From Parcubacteria group bacterium GW2011_GWA2_38_13 (GTDB lineage Bacteria; Patescibacteriota; Patescibacteriia; Buchananbacterales; GWA2-38-13), in the NCBI GenBank assembly GCA_000992395.1, contig LBUD01000002.1, forward strand, positions 1-38,006: a stretch of 38,006 nt of DNA, read 5' to 3'. Every line of letters begins with the position of its first letter. The first letter of the stretch is position 1. The notes under the pieces are model-generated. The model was given only the letters and a program-made list of their open reading frames with translations. It was not told the origin of the DNA and ran no database searches. Positions 16,267 to 24,831 of this stretch are shown piece after piece. Made by a program: the position numbers and the translations under genes.

Positions 16267-18561
16267 CTATTTTTTTATTTCGTACACACAATCATGTCCC
16301 TCAGTGCAAAAATCTTGTATAAGGTATGTATTCTTAAAATCTTCAAACAATTCCAAATTTTTTACAATTTGGTATTTTTTATCGTCTTTATCAGCAAAAG
16401 ATTTTATCCAAGAATAAAAACTATTAGAAAAAAATATATGCGTAATGCCTTGTTGTATAAAAATATCTTTTATCTCTGAAAAAGAATAATTTTCTTCAAC
16501 CAAGTAGCTCCAATACATTGCCCAGTGATCGGATATAATATGCTTATCCCATTGTTGTATTGTTCCCGTCCTTGATTCCGGCATCATAAGAATCAAAGAA
16601 TTTTTATTTTTTGCAATAATATTTTTATTAATATGTTCATATAAAGATAGCAGGAGTCGGCTTTGAGGAAATTTTGCTAAATTTTGATTTGAAATATTTG
16701 GAGTATTTATTATATGCGGTTGCGAGTCCATGAAGAAAAAAGAAAAAAACAAGGAACGCATGGCAAAAATAAGTATTAATATATAAGAAATAGCCTTTAT
16801 TTTACTATTCTCCATTTTTTCCAGATACCGGGCGCAGAAAATAAAAAGAAAATATAATATGGGCAATGCATACCAAGCACGTTCGTATCCTTTCATATAC
16901 CATATCACAAAATATATGCTTGATAAAACTAATAACGCAACAAGGCTTTTATCTTTGTAATATTTTCTAGCAAAAAAATGCAAAAGAAAAAAAGGAAAAA
17001 ATATAAGTAAAAACGGACCAATCTCCGAATAGATATAATTAAATCCCTTCTGGTTTATCGTAATATTCCACAACAACCAAAAAAAGTTTATTATCCTTGA
17101 ATTACTTGCATTATTTTGGCGAGTAATGGCGGTAATATCGTCCGACCTTCGAAAAATATAATCGGTTTTGGAATAGATGTCGTATGTAGTTACGCGTTCT
17201 TGGAATTTGAATATATTTTCGGTATTATGGCTAAATAATTTAAAACGAAATGGCGCTAGAGGGTTATGGTAATAGTACATATTGTAGAAAACCATGAGAA
17301 TAAGCATGGCGCCAGCAAATATAAAATATACAAGATAGTGCTTCAAGGATATTTTTCTTAATAATAAAAAAATACTTAACAAAATAAATATAGATAATGC
17401 CAAAAATAATCCGTTCATTTTTATATGAATCGTGAGGCCTAAAAAAATAGCCGAAAGATAAAGCCATTTGGATTCTTTGAAATTTAACCATTGAAAAATG
17501 CCATAGACGGATAGAATAGAAAAAAATACCAATATAAAATCAATTTTCTGGGAATTAATAAAATTAATATTAAGCGGAACAAACGCGGAAATAAATAGGG
17601 TTATAAATGCGATTTTTTGAGAAAAAAATTTTTTTGTAAAAACATAAAACAGAAAAAGCGAAAGCCATAAAAACAGCCAGGATATGGAAAAATTGTAATA
17701 AGGTGATAACAAGACATTTATCGTTGTATAATATGGCATTACTATACCGCCAACAATCGCTGATACAGAATTATATGTTGGCACCATCCCATGATAATCG
17801 GCAAAAAGAAGCGGAACGCTGTAATATATATCCAAATCATCGTATTCTGTTGGAACAAGATACAGTGTCTGGATAAAGGTAATAAGAAAAAACAAGCTTA
17901 AAAAAATATAACCCCATGCAACAATATTTTTTTTATCTGAAAAATTATCTGAAAGCTGTATTGAAATTTTTTGCAGTAACAAATTTTTCCATAAAAAATA
18001 AATTTCGTTTTTGCATATCAATACTATGGCAATAAGCGCGAATATAATATACCAAAAATATAATATTCCAAGCGTTCCCATGAAAAATGAGATGAAAAGC
18101 ATTGTCAACGTGCCGGCACCAAAAGAAAAAATATATTCCGTGGTAATGTCTTGAAAAGAAAAATTAAGCTTGCGCAGAATTTTCCTGCCCAAAGACGCTG
18201 ATACAATACATAGGGCAGACAAAAACAATGCCCGCGAAAACATTGTTTTAAAAATAAATATCCAGTGTACAAATATCTGCGATATACCGGATTTCAAGCC
18301 ATCCCCATACGGTATACTTAAAAAACAAGCAATTATATATGCAACAAGGAACAAAAGGACTACTGCCTTCCATAAAGATATATTTATTTGCCAGCGAATC
18401 TTCAATCCAATTTTTTTAATAACGAATTTGTAAAATAAATATAATACCAACAATAGAACAGCATTAAAGAAAAAAAAATGGATGCTATCGTGAAAATATA
18501 AATAAGAAAAATATACAAAACAAAACCACGCCAAAAAAATCATTTTACCCGCGCTTTTCAT
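16267..18561 (-). CDS. GT-C-like membrane protein, tandem paralog B
   Basis: Paralog of the next gene, matching over its full length (for example DDLDIYYSVP, HIKMNGLFLAL, KGYERAWYALP). The ORF track starts at 18597. The ATG at 18561 is preferred because it gives the same N-terminal length as the paralog before the shared FVY motif and reduces overlap with the GT2 gene to 17 bases; 18543 is a further option. The C-terminal external domains differ most, which suggests diverged acceptors after a tandem duplication. Probable GT-C fold transferase in the inner membrane, using a lipid-linked sugar from the GT2 enzymes; inference from topology and neighbours. Confidence 0.65.
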   Translation of the reverse strand: MKSAGKMIFLAWFCFVYFSYLYFHDSIHFFFFNAVLLLVLYLFYKFVIKKIGLKIRWQINISLWKAVVLLFLVAYIIACFLSIPYGDGLKSGISQIFVHWIFIFKTMFSRALFLSALCIVSASLGRKILRKLNFSFQDITTEYIFSFGAGTLTMLFISFFMGTLGILYFWYIIFALIAIVLICKNEIYFLWKNLLLQKISIQLSDNFSDKKNIVAWGYIFLSLFFLITFIQTLYLVPTEYDDLDIYYSVPLLFADYHGMVPTYNSVSAIVGGIVMPYYTTINVLLSPYYNFSISWLFLWLSLFLFYVFTKKFFSQKIAFITLFISAFVPLNINFINSQKIDFILVFFSILSVYGIFQWLNFKESKWLYLSAIFLGLTIHIKMNGLFLALSIFILLSIFLLLRKISLKHYLVYFIFAGAMLILMVFYNMYYYHNPLAPFRFKLFSHNTENIFKFQERVTTYDIYSKTDYIFRRSDDITAITRQNNASNSRIINFFWLLWNITINQKGFNYIYSEIGPFLLIFFPFFLLHFFARKYYKDKSLVALLVLSSIYFVIWYMKGYERAWYALPILYFLFIFCARYLEKMENSKIKAISYILILIFAMRSLFFSFFFMDSQPHIINTPNISNQNLAKFPQSRLLLSLYEHINKNIIAKNKNSLILMMPESRTGTIQQWDKHIISDHWAMYWSYLVEENYSFSEIKDIFIQQGITHIFFSNSFYSWIKSFADKDDKKYQIVKNLELFEDFKNTYLIQDFCTEGHDCVYEIKK

Positions 18562-19495
18562 AATCCATTTTTTTAATTTTTGAAAGTATTTCTTCATTTA
18601 ACCGGCGATTAATACCGATAAGATCCGCCAATAATCCAAGAACTATAATAATTATTCCGAAAAGAATAAACACGGCTGATAATATAAGAGATTGTACTTT
18701 GCCCGCACCGATTGTAAAAAAATAATAATATAAAAAACGCAATCCAAGCAATACGCCCATAGAAACAAACACAAGACCCGTTACCGATAGAATCTTTAAT
18801 GGCTTATAAACAAGGATAGTTCGGATAATATTTGCCAATGAGGTTTTTATATGCGTAAATATATTTTTGATTAAACGAGATTCTCCGCTCTCTCTTCTTC
18901 GAAAGATTATGGGAATCTGCGCAATTTTAATTTTTTTATTCATTGCCTCAATTATGGTCTGGTGCGTATATGTATGGTCAAAATAAATATTTAAGGCAAA
19001 CGCTGTCTCACGGCTGAATGCCCGAAAACCCGAAGAGGCGTCAATAACGTTGGCACCGGTCAACCGGCGCAAAACCCAGCTTCCCGCCACATTCCCGTAT
19101 TTATTAATTGCTTTCATATGATCCAATTTCCTCACCTGCCGGTCTCCTATAACCATTCCGGCATTTTCTGAAAAAATGGGCTTAATAAGAGCGCCGATTT
19201 CGTTTGGATCGTATTGTGAATCAGCATCAATATTTACAATAATATCCGCGCCCAACCTTAAAGACTCTTCCAGTCCTTTTCGAAAAGTATATGCCAATCC
19301 TCTGTTTATATTATTTTCAAAAATATAATCAGCCCCAGCCTCGCGAGCAATCCTTGAGGTTTCATCTTGCGACCCGTCATTCATTATCAAAATCCGCACC
19401 TCTTCCACTCCATTAATTTTTCGGGGAATCTCCCGTATAACTTTTGCTATGCTCGCCTCTTCATTGAAAGCAGGCACCATTATTATAAGTTTCAT
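18545..19495 (-). CDS. GT2 glycosyltransferase with C-terminal membrane helices (GtrB/DPM-like)
   Basis: 316 residues. The GT2 domain (about 1-225) has MVPAFNEEASIAKVI, LIMNDGSQDETS, the metal-binding DAD at about 90-92, and DASSGFRAFSRE. Two membrane helices follow at about 236-258 and 270-294 with a short cytoplasmic tail. This layout belongs to membrane-anchored polyprenyl-phosphate glycosyltransferases that load glucose, mannose or related sugars on undecaprenyl phosphate. The lipid-linked product would feed the GT-C proteins encoded next. It overlaps the upstream GT2 gene by 4 bases (ATGA). Confidence 0.88.
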   Translation of the reverse strand: MKLIIMVPAFNEEASIAKVIREIPRKINGVEEVRILIMNDGSQDETSRIAREAGADYIFENNINRGLAYTFRKGLEESLRLGADIIVNIDADSQYDPNEIGALIKPIFSENAGMVIGDRQVRKLDHMKAINKYGNVAGSWVLRRLTGANVIDASSGFRAFSRETAFALNIYFDHTYTHQTIIEAMNKKIKIAQIPIIFRRRESGESRLIKNIFTHIKTSLANIIRTILVYKPLKILSVTGLVFVSMGVLLGLRFLYYYFFTIGAGKVQSLILSAVFILFGIIIIVLGLLADLIGINRRLNEEILSKIKKMDYEKRG

Positions 19496-20217
19496 ATTTT
19501 ATTACTCAAGCGCTTTTTCAATTCTAAAACTTTTTTAATATATTCTATGCTCAATGGTAAAATATTCACCCTGCTTTTTCTGCCCTTTTCATTTTTTTCT
19601 TCCCATGCCACCGGAATTTCTTTTATTCTAAAGCCGTAATGTTCCGCAATGATTATAAGCTCGCTATCAAAAAACCATTCATTGCTTTTAATTTTCGGCA
19701 AAACTTCCTTCCATACCTTTCGATTGATTGCTTTAAAGCCGCAAGGCGCGTCCTTAACTCGCAGATGAAAAACAATTTTCAATATCAACCGGTATCCAAG
19801 CGAGATTATTTTCCGCAAACGTGTCCGCTTCACGCGGGATTCTTTATGATATCTGGATCCGCACGCAATATCATAATGCTCATCCGCTATTGCCGCAATA
19901 AGCCGAGGAAGAGCCTCAAGATCCACCGCAAGATCAGCATCCATAAAGCAATAAATGTCAGCGTCATTTTTTAGCCACGCGCTTCGCACAGCTATGCCCT
20001 TTCCCTTTTGTGAAACCATCATATATATAACCCTTGGCAATTTTTGAGATACGCGTTTAACGATAGATTGGGTTAAATCAGTAGAATTATTATCCGCAAC
20101 AACAATGCTCCAATCGTATTGCGCCATATGGGAAATGCAAAAACGGCATATCTCCATAATATTTTTTTGGATTATTTTTTCCTCATTGTACGCTGGAATA
20201 GCAATTAAAAGTTTCAT
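19492..20217 (-). CDS. GT2 glycosyltransferase, dolichyl-phosphate glucosyltransferase (ALG5)-like
   Basis: 241 residues, soluble GT2 fold. Visible motifs are LIAIPAYNEEKII, VVADNNSTDLTQ, KGKGIAVRSA, the metal-binding block CFMDADLAVDLEALP (DAD at about 93-95), DIACGSRYHKESRVKR, and APCGFKAINRKVW. The KGxAVRxG-like and DADL blocks resemble ALG5-type polyprenyl-phosphate beta-glucosyltransferases. It lacks the C-terminal anchor of its neighbour. It overlaps both adjacent genes by 4 bases, so the three proteins are probably made in step. Sugar specificity is inference. Confidence 0.85.
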   Translation of the reverse strand: MKLLIAIPAYNEEKIIQKNIMEICRFCISHMAQYDWSIVVADNNSTDLTQSIVKRVSQKLPRVIYMMVSQKGKGIAVRSAWLKNDADIYCFMDADLAVDLEALPRLIAAIADEHYDIACGSRYHKESRVKRTRLRKIISLGYRLILKIVFHLRVKDAPCGFKAINRKVWKEVLPKIKSNEWFFDSELIIIAEHYGFRIKEIPVAWEEKNEKGRKSRVNILPLSIEYIKKVLELKKRLSNKI

Positions 20218-21806
20218 AAAACCTCGTATATCTTTGTTTTTTTATCATCAAACACTTCTTTAAATTTAAAATTATCCATAAAATTTTTATCCATTTCCTC
20301 GTGGCGCTTAAGATCAATAAACACATATTTTGCCTTAAAATCATTTTTAATTATTGGATATATGTTTTCTTTTTCCTTCGCTGTTGTTATAGCATCCCAT
20401 TTCGTATAGAGTTCAGGATTTTTCGCGTACATAAACCTTGTATCAAGGCCAACGATATAATAATTGTTGGAATTATAATAAAAAAGCATGGGAAATTCAT
20501 CCCAGTCGCTATGAAATACTATTGTGCCCGCCGCGCTGTTTTCACGAAGCCATTCCATTGGAGCCTCGTATTTATCAAATTCTATCCCATTCTCATAAAA
20601 ATTCATCATGCTAAAATAATCTCGCGTTATAATATAAGGAATCATCAGCGCCGGAATTATTAAAGCAATCAAAAAAAATTTCTGCTCGCGTAAAAAAATT
20701 TTTACGTCTTTTAAAAATGTTTTTACATCATAATATTCTAAAAAGGACGTAAGGGCAACGGAGGAAAATGCGATCACGAGGGGAACAAAATATTCCAAAT
20801 TTCTCCTAGACTTCATTGCTAAAATAAAAAAAACTACCATGGATAAAAATAGATTCATCGTCAGCGCGTTTTTTCTTTTAAAATTCATTATAAAAAATGT
20901 GCCCGCAATAATTAAAAGTATCAGCGCCACGCTGGAATTTGTTATAAGCTCAAGCGGTTTATACGCGCTCCATTCGCCACCCACGCCGATAGCGCTTTTA
21001 TAATTCACAACGGCAATTTTTACAATTTGATTCCAATAAAAAATAAGATTTTTTGGAAAATACGGATTTATTATAATTCCCGAGACAAGCCCTCCTGCGA
21101 CGACAGCAATAAGTTTGAAGTCTGAGCGTATTTTTTCCTTTAATGTATTCTTATGTATATAATAATGCCTGGAAAGAATGGATTTTTCAAAAATTTCAGG
21201 CGCGCGGGACAGGATATCTATAAAAGCTAAAACTAAAATAAGCGGCCATCCGCCGTACAGCCACACATAAAAAAATGAAAAGAAAAAAATATGTAAAAGC
21301 TTCTTTTTTACAATCAAATAATACACGATAAAAAACATGCTTATGGCAAGCGCCTGCGCCTTTGCAAGGTTTATACGGAAGACAAACGATGAATCAACCA
21401 TGAGAATCGCGGTAAAAAACCATGCGCCACGCACACCTATTTTTTTCAAAAACCAATAAAATACCACAATGGTTAGGCTGGCAAAAATAAGCGTGGCGAA
21501 TTTCACGCCATAAAGCGGAGGCAAAAACATAACAAATGGAACAAGGGCAATGTGATACAACAAGTGATGATCGGCAAAGTTTTCATTTAAAATAGTATAC
21601 GGAAGATACGGAAAACTTTTTATAATCCCCTGGTCTCTCATAAGCACTGCTATTTTTGTATGATAAAACGAGTCCGGATCGGTAAATTTCGGCATAGTAT
21701 GTAAAAAATAAAAAAAATAAAATGCCGTTATAAAAAAAAGAATATATACAAGCCATTTTTTTTCAAAAGTTTCTTTCTTAACTGTCAGATATAAATTTTT
21801 CAGCAT
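20214..21806 (-). CDS. STT3/GT-C-like membrane glycosyltransferase, first gene of the operon
   Basis: About 530-residue multi-pass protein. The ORF begins at a TTG (21815); the ATG at 21806 is chosen. The first external loop has TDPDSFYHTK (acidic pair at about 43-45) and later ENFADHHLLYH (about 76-86). These resemble the catalytic acidic motifs of oligosaccharyltransferase-like (STT3/AglB/PglB) and other GT-C enzymes. About eleven membrane helices are followed by an external C-terminal domain (about 400-530). The WWDYG acceptor motif of true STT3 is not seen, so a different GT-C activity is equally possible. A predicted promoter lies just upstream, marking the operon start. Confidence 0.65.
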   Translation of the reverse strand: MLKNLYLTVKKETFEKKWLVYILFFITAFYFFYFLHTMPKFTDPDSFYHTKIAVLMRDQGIIKSFPYLPYTILNENFADHHLLYHIALVPFVMFLPPLYGVKFATLIFASLTIVVFYWFLKKIGVRGAWFFTAILMVDSSFVFRINLAKAQALAISMFFIVYYLIVKKKLLHIFFFSFFYVWLYGGWPLILVLAFIDILSRAPEIFEKSILSRHYYIHKNTLKEKIRSDFKLIAVVAGGLVSGIIINPYFPKNLIFYWNQIVKIAVVNYKSAIGVGGEWSAYKPLELITNSSVALILLIIAGTFFIMNFKRKNALTMNLFLSMVVFFILAMKSRRNLEYFVPLVIAFSSVALTSFLEYYDVKTFLKDVKIFLREQKFFLIALIIPALMIPYIITRDYFSMMNFYENGIEFDKYEAPMEWLRENSAAGTIVFHSDWDEFPMLFYYNSNNYYIVGLDTRFMYAKNPELYTKWDAITTAKEKENIYPIIKNDFKAKYVFIDLKRHEEMDKNFMDNFKFKEVFDDKKTKIYEVL

Positions 21807-21826
21807 AGGATACAAAATATAATGCG

Positions 21827-21855
21827 AATATACTAATGTGTGCTAATGATACCAA
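21827..21855 (-). promoter_or_regulatory. Predicted promoter of the surface-glycan operon
   Basis: On the minus strand TTGGTA (21850-21855), a 17-base spacer and TATATT (21827-21832) resemble a sigma70 promoter. The transcript would start near 21820, leaving a leader of only about 14 bases before the ATG at 21806. Confidence 0.45.
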
Positions 21856-21906
21856 TAAATACAAATATTTAAATTAGACATTTGAAATTTCATTGGAAAT
21901 TGGATG

Positions 21907-22013
21907 AGGCTGTCCGATAACTGTCATTCTGAGCCTGTGGCGAAGAATCCCCCTGCTAATCTGTGGGATCCTTCGCTTCACTCGGGATGACAAAAGTAGT
22001 TATCGGACAGTCT
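21907..22013. repeat. MITE-like palindromic element, copy 2
   Basis: The ends AGGCTGTCCGATAACT / AGTTATCGGACAGTCT are 16-bp inverted repeats with one mismatch. The interior shares TGTCATTCTGAG, GAAGAATCCCC and GTGGGATCCTTC with copy 1 in the DUF2079 gene. Length is 107 bases against 119 for copy 1. No coding potential; the GC-rich interior contrasts with the flanks. Confidence 0.75.
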
Positions 22014-22087
22014 GTGGTAATGAGAAATTTTATTATCTTTTCTTTTATTATACCCACAATTCTTATTAAAATCAACCCATTTTCGCA

Positions 22088-22116
22088 TTGATTTTATTAT
22101 TAAAATTTGTTATGAT
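22088..22116 (+). promoter_or_regulatory. Predicted promoter of yebC
   Basis: TTGATT (22088-22093), a 17-base spacer and TATGAT (22111-22116) form a sigma70-like promoter, placing the start about 50 bases ahead of the yebC ATG. Confidence 0.5.
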
Positions 22117-22173
22117 AATAGTAAATATATTTATAAATTTTAGATATTTTATTAATTTTTTATTATTCATTTT

Positions 22174-22884
22174 ATGTCAGGACACAGCAAATGGGCAAAA
22201 GTTCACAGACAAAAAGGCGTTACTGACGCCAAAAAAGGGAATGTTTTCACCAAACTTGGCAATACCATAACCATAGCGGCAAAACTTGGCGGAGGAGATC
22301 CTGAAATGAATTTCAAATTAAAGCTTGCTATTGAAAAAGCAAAGGGCGCGAATATGCCAAAAGACAACATTGACCGAGCCATAAAACGCGGCACAGGGAG
22401 CATAGAGGGGCAAACCATTGAAGAAGTTATATATGAAGCGCATGGCCCCGCAGGAATTACATGTATTATTGAAAGTTTAACCGACAACAGGAATCGGACG
22501 ACAAATGAATTAAAACATATATTTTCCGATCATGGATTCAGCCTTGGCGCGCCAGGAAGTGTCATTTGGCAATATGAAAACAAGGGTGTTATCGGTATTA
22601 AAACAATGAATGACGAGCTGGAATTAGAGCTTATAGACCAAGGAGCATCAGATATTGAAAAATACGAAGATATAAATTCCGTATACTGCAAACCGCAAGA
22701 TTTGGAAAAATTAAAAAAATTACTGGAATCAAAAAATATTGCTATTGAGTTTGCGGAAATGGAATTTGTTGCGAAAAATAAGACAACTCTTGACGACTCG
22801 TCAGCAAAAGAAAAATTTGAAAAATTTGTTTCAACTCTTGAAGAAAGCGATGAGGTAAATAATTATTATACGAACATTATATAA
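22174..22884 (+). CDS. yebC: YebC/PmpR-family protein
   Basis: 236 residues, the usual family length. The hallmark N-terminus MSGHSKWAKVHRQKG is followed by KKGNVFTKLGNTI, GANMPKDNIDRAIKRG, YEAHGPAGITCIIESLTDN and NRTTNELKHIFSDHG. The family was long described as a DNA-binding transcriptional regulator; some members act on translating ribosomes, relieving stalling at proline-rich stretches, so the molecular role here is open. The neighbour is ruvC, a common bacterial gene order (yebC-ruvC). A predicted promoter lies upstream. The start is fixed by the conserved MSGHSKW. Confidence 0.96.
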   Translation: MSGHSKWAKVHRQKGVTDAKKGNVFTKLGNTITIAAKLGGGDPEMNFKLKLAIEKAKGANMPKDNIDRAIKRGTGSIEGQTIEEVIYEAHGPAGITCIIESLTDNRNRTTNELKHIFSDHGFSLGAPGSVIWQYENKGVIGIKTMNDELELELIDQGASDIEKYEDINSVYCKPQDLEKLKKLLESKNIAIEFAEMEFVAKNKTTLDDSSAKEKFEKFVSTLEESDEVNNYYTNII

Positions 22885-23005
22885 AATTCAAAATTCAAAG
22901 TTAAAAGTTCAAAGTATTGGTGTCGCTTCGCAACTTTATTTTTTTAAAAATAGCGAGCAAGGCGAGCTCCTTAACTTTTAACTTTGAACTTTTAACTTTG
23001 AACTT
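22885..23005. repeat. Intergenic palindromic repeat, type A, upstream of ruvC
   Basis: Left arm AAATTCAAAGTTAAAAGTTC and right arm AACTTTTAACTTTGAACTT are near reverse complements. They are separated by an unrelated GC-richer core (about 22920-22965). The right arm runs up to the ruvC ATG and would sequester the start region in a hairpin. Confidence 0.65.
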
Positions 23006-23476
23006 ATGATAATTTTAGGCATTGATCCGGGACTTGCGGACACTGGCTATGGAGTAATCCGAAAAGAAAAAAATAATCTTTCCTTTATAGCCCATGGATG
23101 CATTCAAACGGATAAAAAAAATACTTTTCCAAAACGGCTTGGCATAATTTCGCTTGAATTAAATAAAATTATTAAAAAATATAAACCGGATTATGCTGCC
23201 ATTGAAGAATTGTTTTTTTGCAAAAATGTAAAAACTGCTCTTCTTGTCGGCCAGGCTCGCGGGGCAATTATCGTCACTTTAGATTTTTCGCAGATTCCGG
23301 TGCACGAGCACACTCCTTTGGAAATAAAACAAGCTATCACGGGGTACGGAAGGGCGGATAAATCACAGATTCAGGAAATGGTAAAAATCATATTAAAGCT
23401 TAAAACCATTCCAACCCCCGATCATGCCGCCGACGCGCTTGCCATTGCCATAACCTGCGCCCACACGATACAATAA
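23006..23476 (+). CDS. ruvC: Crossover junction endodeoxyribonuclease RuvC
   Basis: 156 residues, the usual RuvC length. It cleaves Holliday junctions during recombination together with RuvAB, which are not in this window. The RNase H-like fold active site is intact: D7 in GIDPGLADTGYG, E67 in AAIEELFF, and H140/D143 in PDHAADALAIA. His at the third position is a known variant of the Asp found in E. coli. The GRADKSQIQEMV block typical of RuvC is present. The start ATG follows a type A palindromic repeat with no Shine-Dalgarno motif. ruvA and ruvB do not follow; a carbohydrate cluster does. Confidence 0.96.
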   Translation: MIILGIDPGLADTGYGVIRKEKNNLSFIAHGCIQTDKKNTFPKRLGIISLELNKIIKKYKPDYAAIEELFFCKNVKTALLVGQARGAIIVTLDFSQIPVHEHTPLEIKQAITGYGRADKSQIQEMVKIILKLKTIPTPDHAADALAIAITCAHTIQ

Positions 23477-23618
23477 CAGTATATTAAATCCGAAATACTA
23501 ATTTCGAAAATCGAAACAATGTTTAATAATTAAAATTCTAAACAATGTATATGATTTGAATTTAGGATTTATGATTTGTTTCGGATTTCGGGCTTCGAAT
23601 TTAGTATTTAATCAATTT
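23477..23618. repeat. Intergenic palindromic repeat, type B, upstream of the GH15 gene
   Basis: The left arm has AAATCCGAAATACTAATTTC; the right arm has GGATTTATGATTTGTTTCGG and CTTCGAATTTAG. The right arm is almost identical to that of the copy before glgA. The apparent upstream extension of the GH15 ORF (from 23556) is only this repeat read as protein. Confidence 0.68.
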
Positions 23619-24689
23619 ATGGATAAAAAAGTCCAAAAACTTATTGAAACCAGCATACAAATAATCAAAGACGCCTCTTTGGAAAATGGAGCGATTGTCG
23701 CGGCGAATTCTGATAAAGAATATTATCCGCGGCAAGCAAAAGACTATCATTATGTTTGGCCGCGCGATGCCGCCTATATCTGCGTAGCCGCTCAAATGGC
23801 AGGAATACGCACCATTCAAGAACCATTTTTTCATTGGTTGAATTATCGTCCGGAAAATTTTAAAAAAGAAGGGCTTTTATTTGCCAATTATTCGACCAAT
23901 GGACGGATGGAAGTTGATCAATTCCAGCCGGATCAGGCAGGATCCGTGTTATGGGCTATTTATAATTTTTACAAAGATGATTTGGCGAAAGCGGAAAAAC
24001 AAGAAGTTGTAATCCGAAGGCTTGCTGACGGGCTTTGCTCGGAGTGGCGCGGAAAATATTTTTTTAAAAATACCGTAGACCTTTGGGAAGAAAGCAATAG
24101 AAAAACATCGACAAGAATGGAAAATAACCACACGTATTCTTTGGCAGCTTGCGCCAAGGGGTTGCTTTTAGCCCACAAGATGCTGGGAAATATTGAATGG
24201 GAAGACGTAGCGCGCCAAATGATTGAAAGAATCGACGATTCGTATGATCATAAACAAAAACGTTTTTTGCGTAATCACGGCAGAATTGATGACCCAAATA
24301 TTGACGCCTCATTGCTTGGACTTACATACCCATTTGAAATCATCCTTCCCGATGATGCGCGGATGATTCAAACCGTTAGCGCTATTGAAAAAAATATCAC
24401 AATCAACGGAGGCGTGCATCGATTCCAATTTGATTACTATGACGGAGAAGGATCGGCCCAGGAAGGCGCAGGAGCATGGCCCATATTGAATTTTTGGATG
24501 TCAATTTACTACTCTTTACGAAACGACCGAAAAAAATCAGAGGCATATTTTATGTGGGTAGTAGAAAAAATAAAAGACGATTACATGATTCCGGAACAAA
24601 TATTTTCCGATTTTCGCGAAGGCATTCGCCCATTAGTGTGGTCGCATGCGATGTTTCTCATTGCTTCAAAATATTTAGGATACCTATAA
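23619..24689 (+). CDS. GH15 glucoamylase-like glycoside hydrolase
   Basis: 356 residues from the ATG at 23619; the longer ORF start at 23556 lies in a repeat and was rejected. The (alpha/alpha)6 GH15 catalytic domain is recognisable by YHYVWPRDAAYICVAA (about 43-58), the general-acid block DLWEES (E157/E158), ENNHTYSLAAC, and the C-terminal general base MIPEQ (E326). There is no signal peptide and no starch-binding domain, so it is probably cytoplasmic. Family activity is release of glucose from alpha-1,4 (and 1,6) glucans or from trehalose or isomaltose. It sits directly before glycogen synthase, consistent with turnover of an internal alpha-glucan. Confidence 0.9.
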   Translation: MDKKVQKLIETSIQIIKDASLENGAIVAANSDKEYYPRQAKDYHYVWPRDAAYICVAAQMAGIRTIQEPFFHWLNYRPENFKKEGLLFANYSTNGRMEVDQFQPDQAGSVLWAIYNFYKDDLAKAEKQEVVIRRLADGLCSEWRGKYFFKNTVDLWEESNRKTSTRMENNHTYSLAACAKGLLLAHKMLGNIEWEDVARQMIERIDDSYDHKQKRFLRNHGRIDDPNIDASLLGLTYPFEIILPDDARMIQTVSAIEKNITINGGVHRFQFDYYDGEGSAQEGAGAWPILNFWMSIYYSLRNDRKKSEAYFMWVVEKIKDDYMIPEQIFSDFREGIRPLVWSHAMFLIASKYLGYL

Positions 24690-24831
24690 CATAAATCCGA
24701 AATCCTAATATCGAAATTCGAAACAAATTCAAAACTTAAAATTTTAAATACTAAACTTTTATATTATTTGAATTTAGGATTTATGATTTGTTTCGGATTT
24801 CGTGCTTCGAATTTAGAATTTAATCAATATT
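24690..24831. repeat. Intergenic palindromic repeat, type B, upstream of glgA
   Basis: The left arm has AAATCCGAAATCCTAATATC; the right arm has GGATTTATGATTTGTTTCGG and CTTCGAATTTAG. Long imperfect hairpin ending a few bases before the glgA ATG. Nearly the same right arm as the copy before the GH15 gene. Confidence 0.68.

Larger units (their letters stand above)
21807..22173. other. Divergent intergenic region
   Basis: This gap of roughly 370 bases separates the minus-strand glycan operon from yebC. It holds the predicted operon promoter, MITE-like copy 2 (21907-22013) and the predicted yebC promoter. The rest is AT-rich sequence without a supportable gene; the short ORF at 22088-22270 is a shadow of the yebC start region. 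Confidence 0.6.

Noticed and set aside
22885-23005. Possible riboswitch upstream of ruvC
   Set aside because: The structure is explained by the type A palindromic repeat shared with unrelated genes.
23556-23618. Upstream extension of the GH15 ORF
   Set aside because: The codons are a type B palindromic repeat; MDKKVQKL at 23619 is the natural start.
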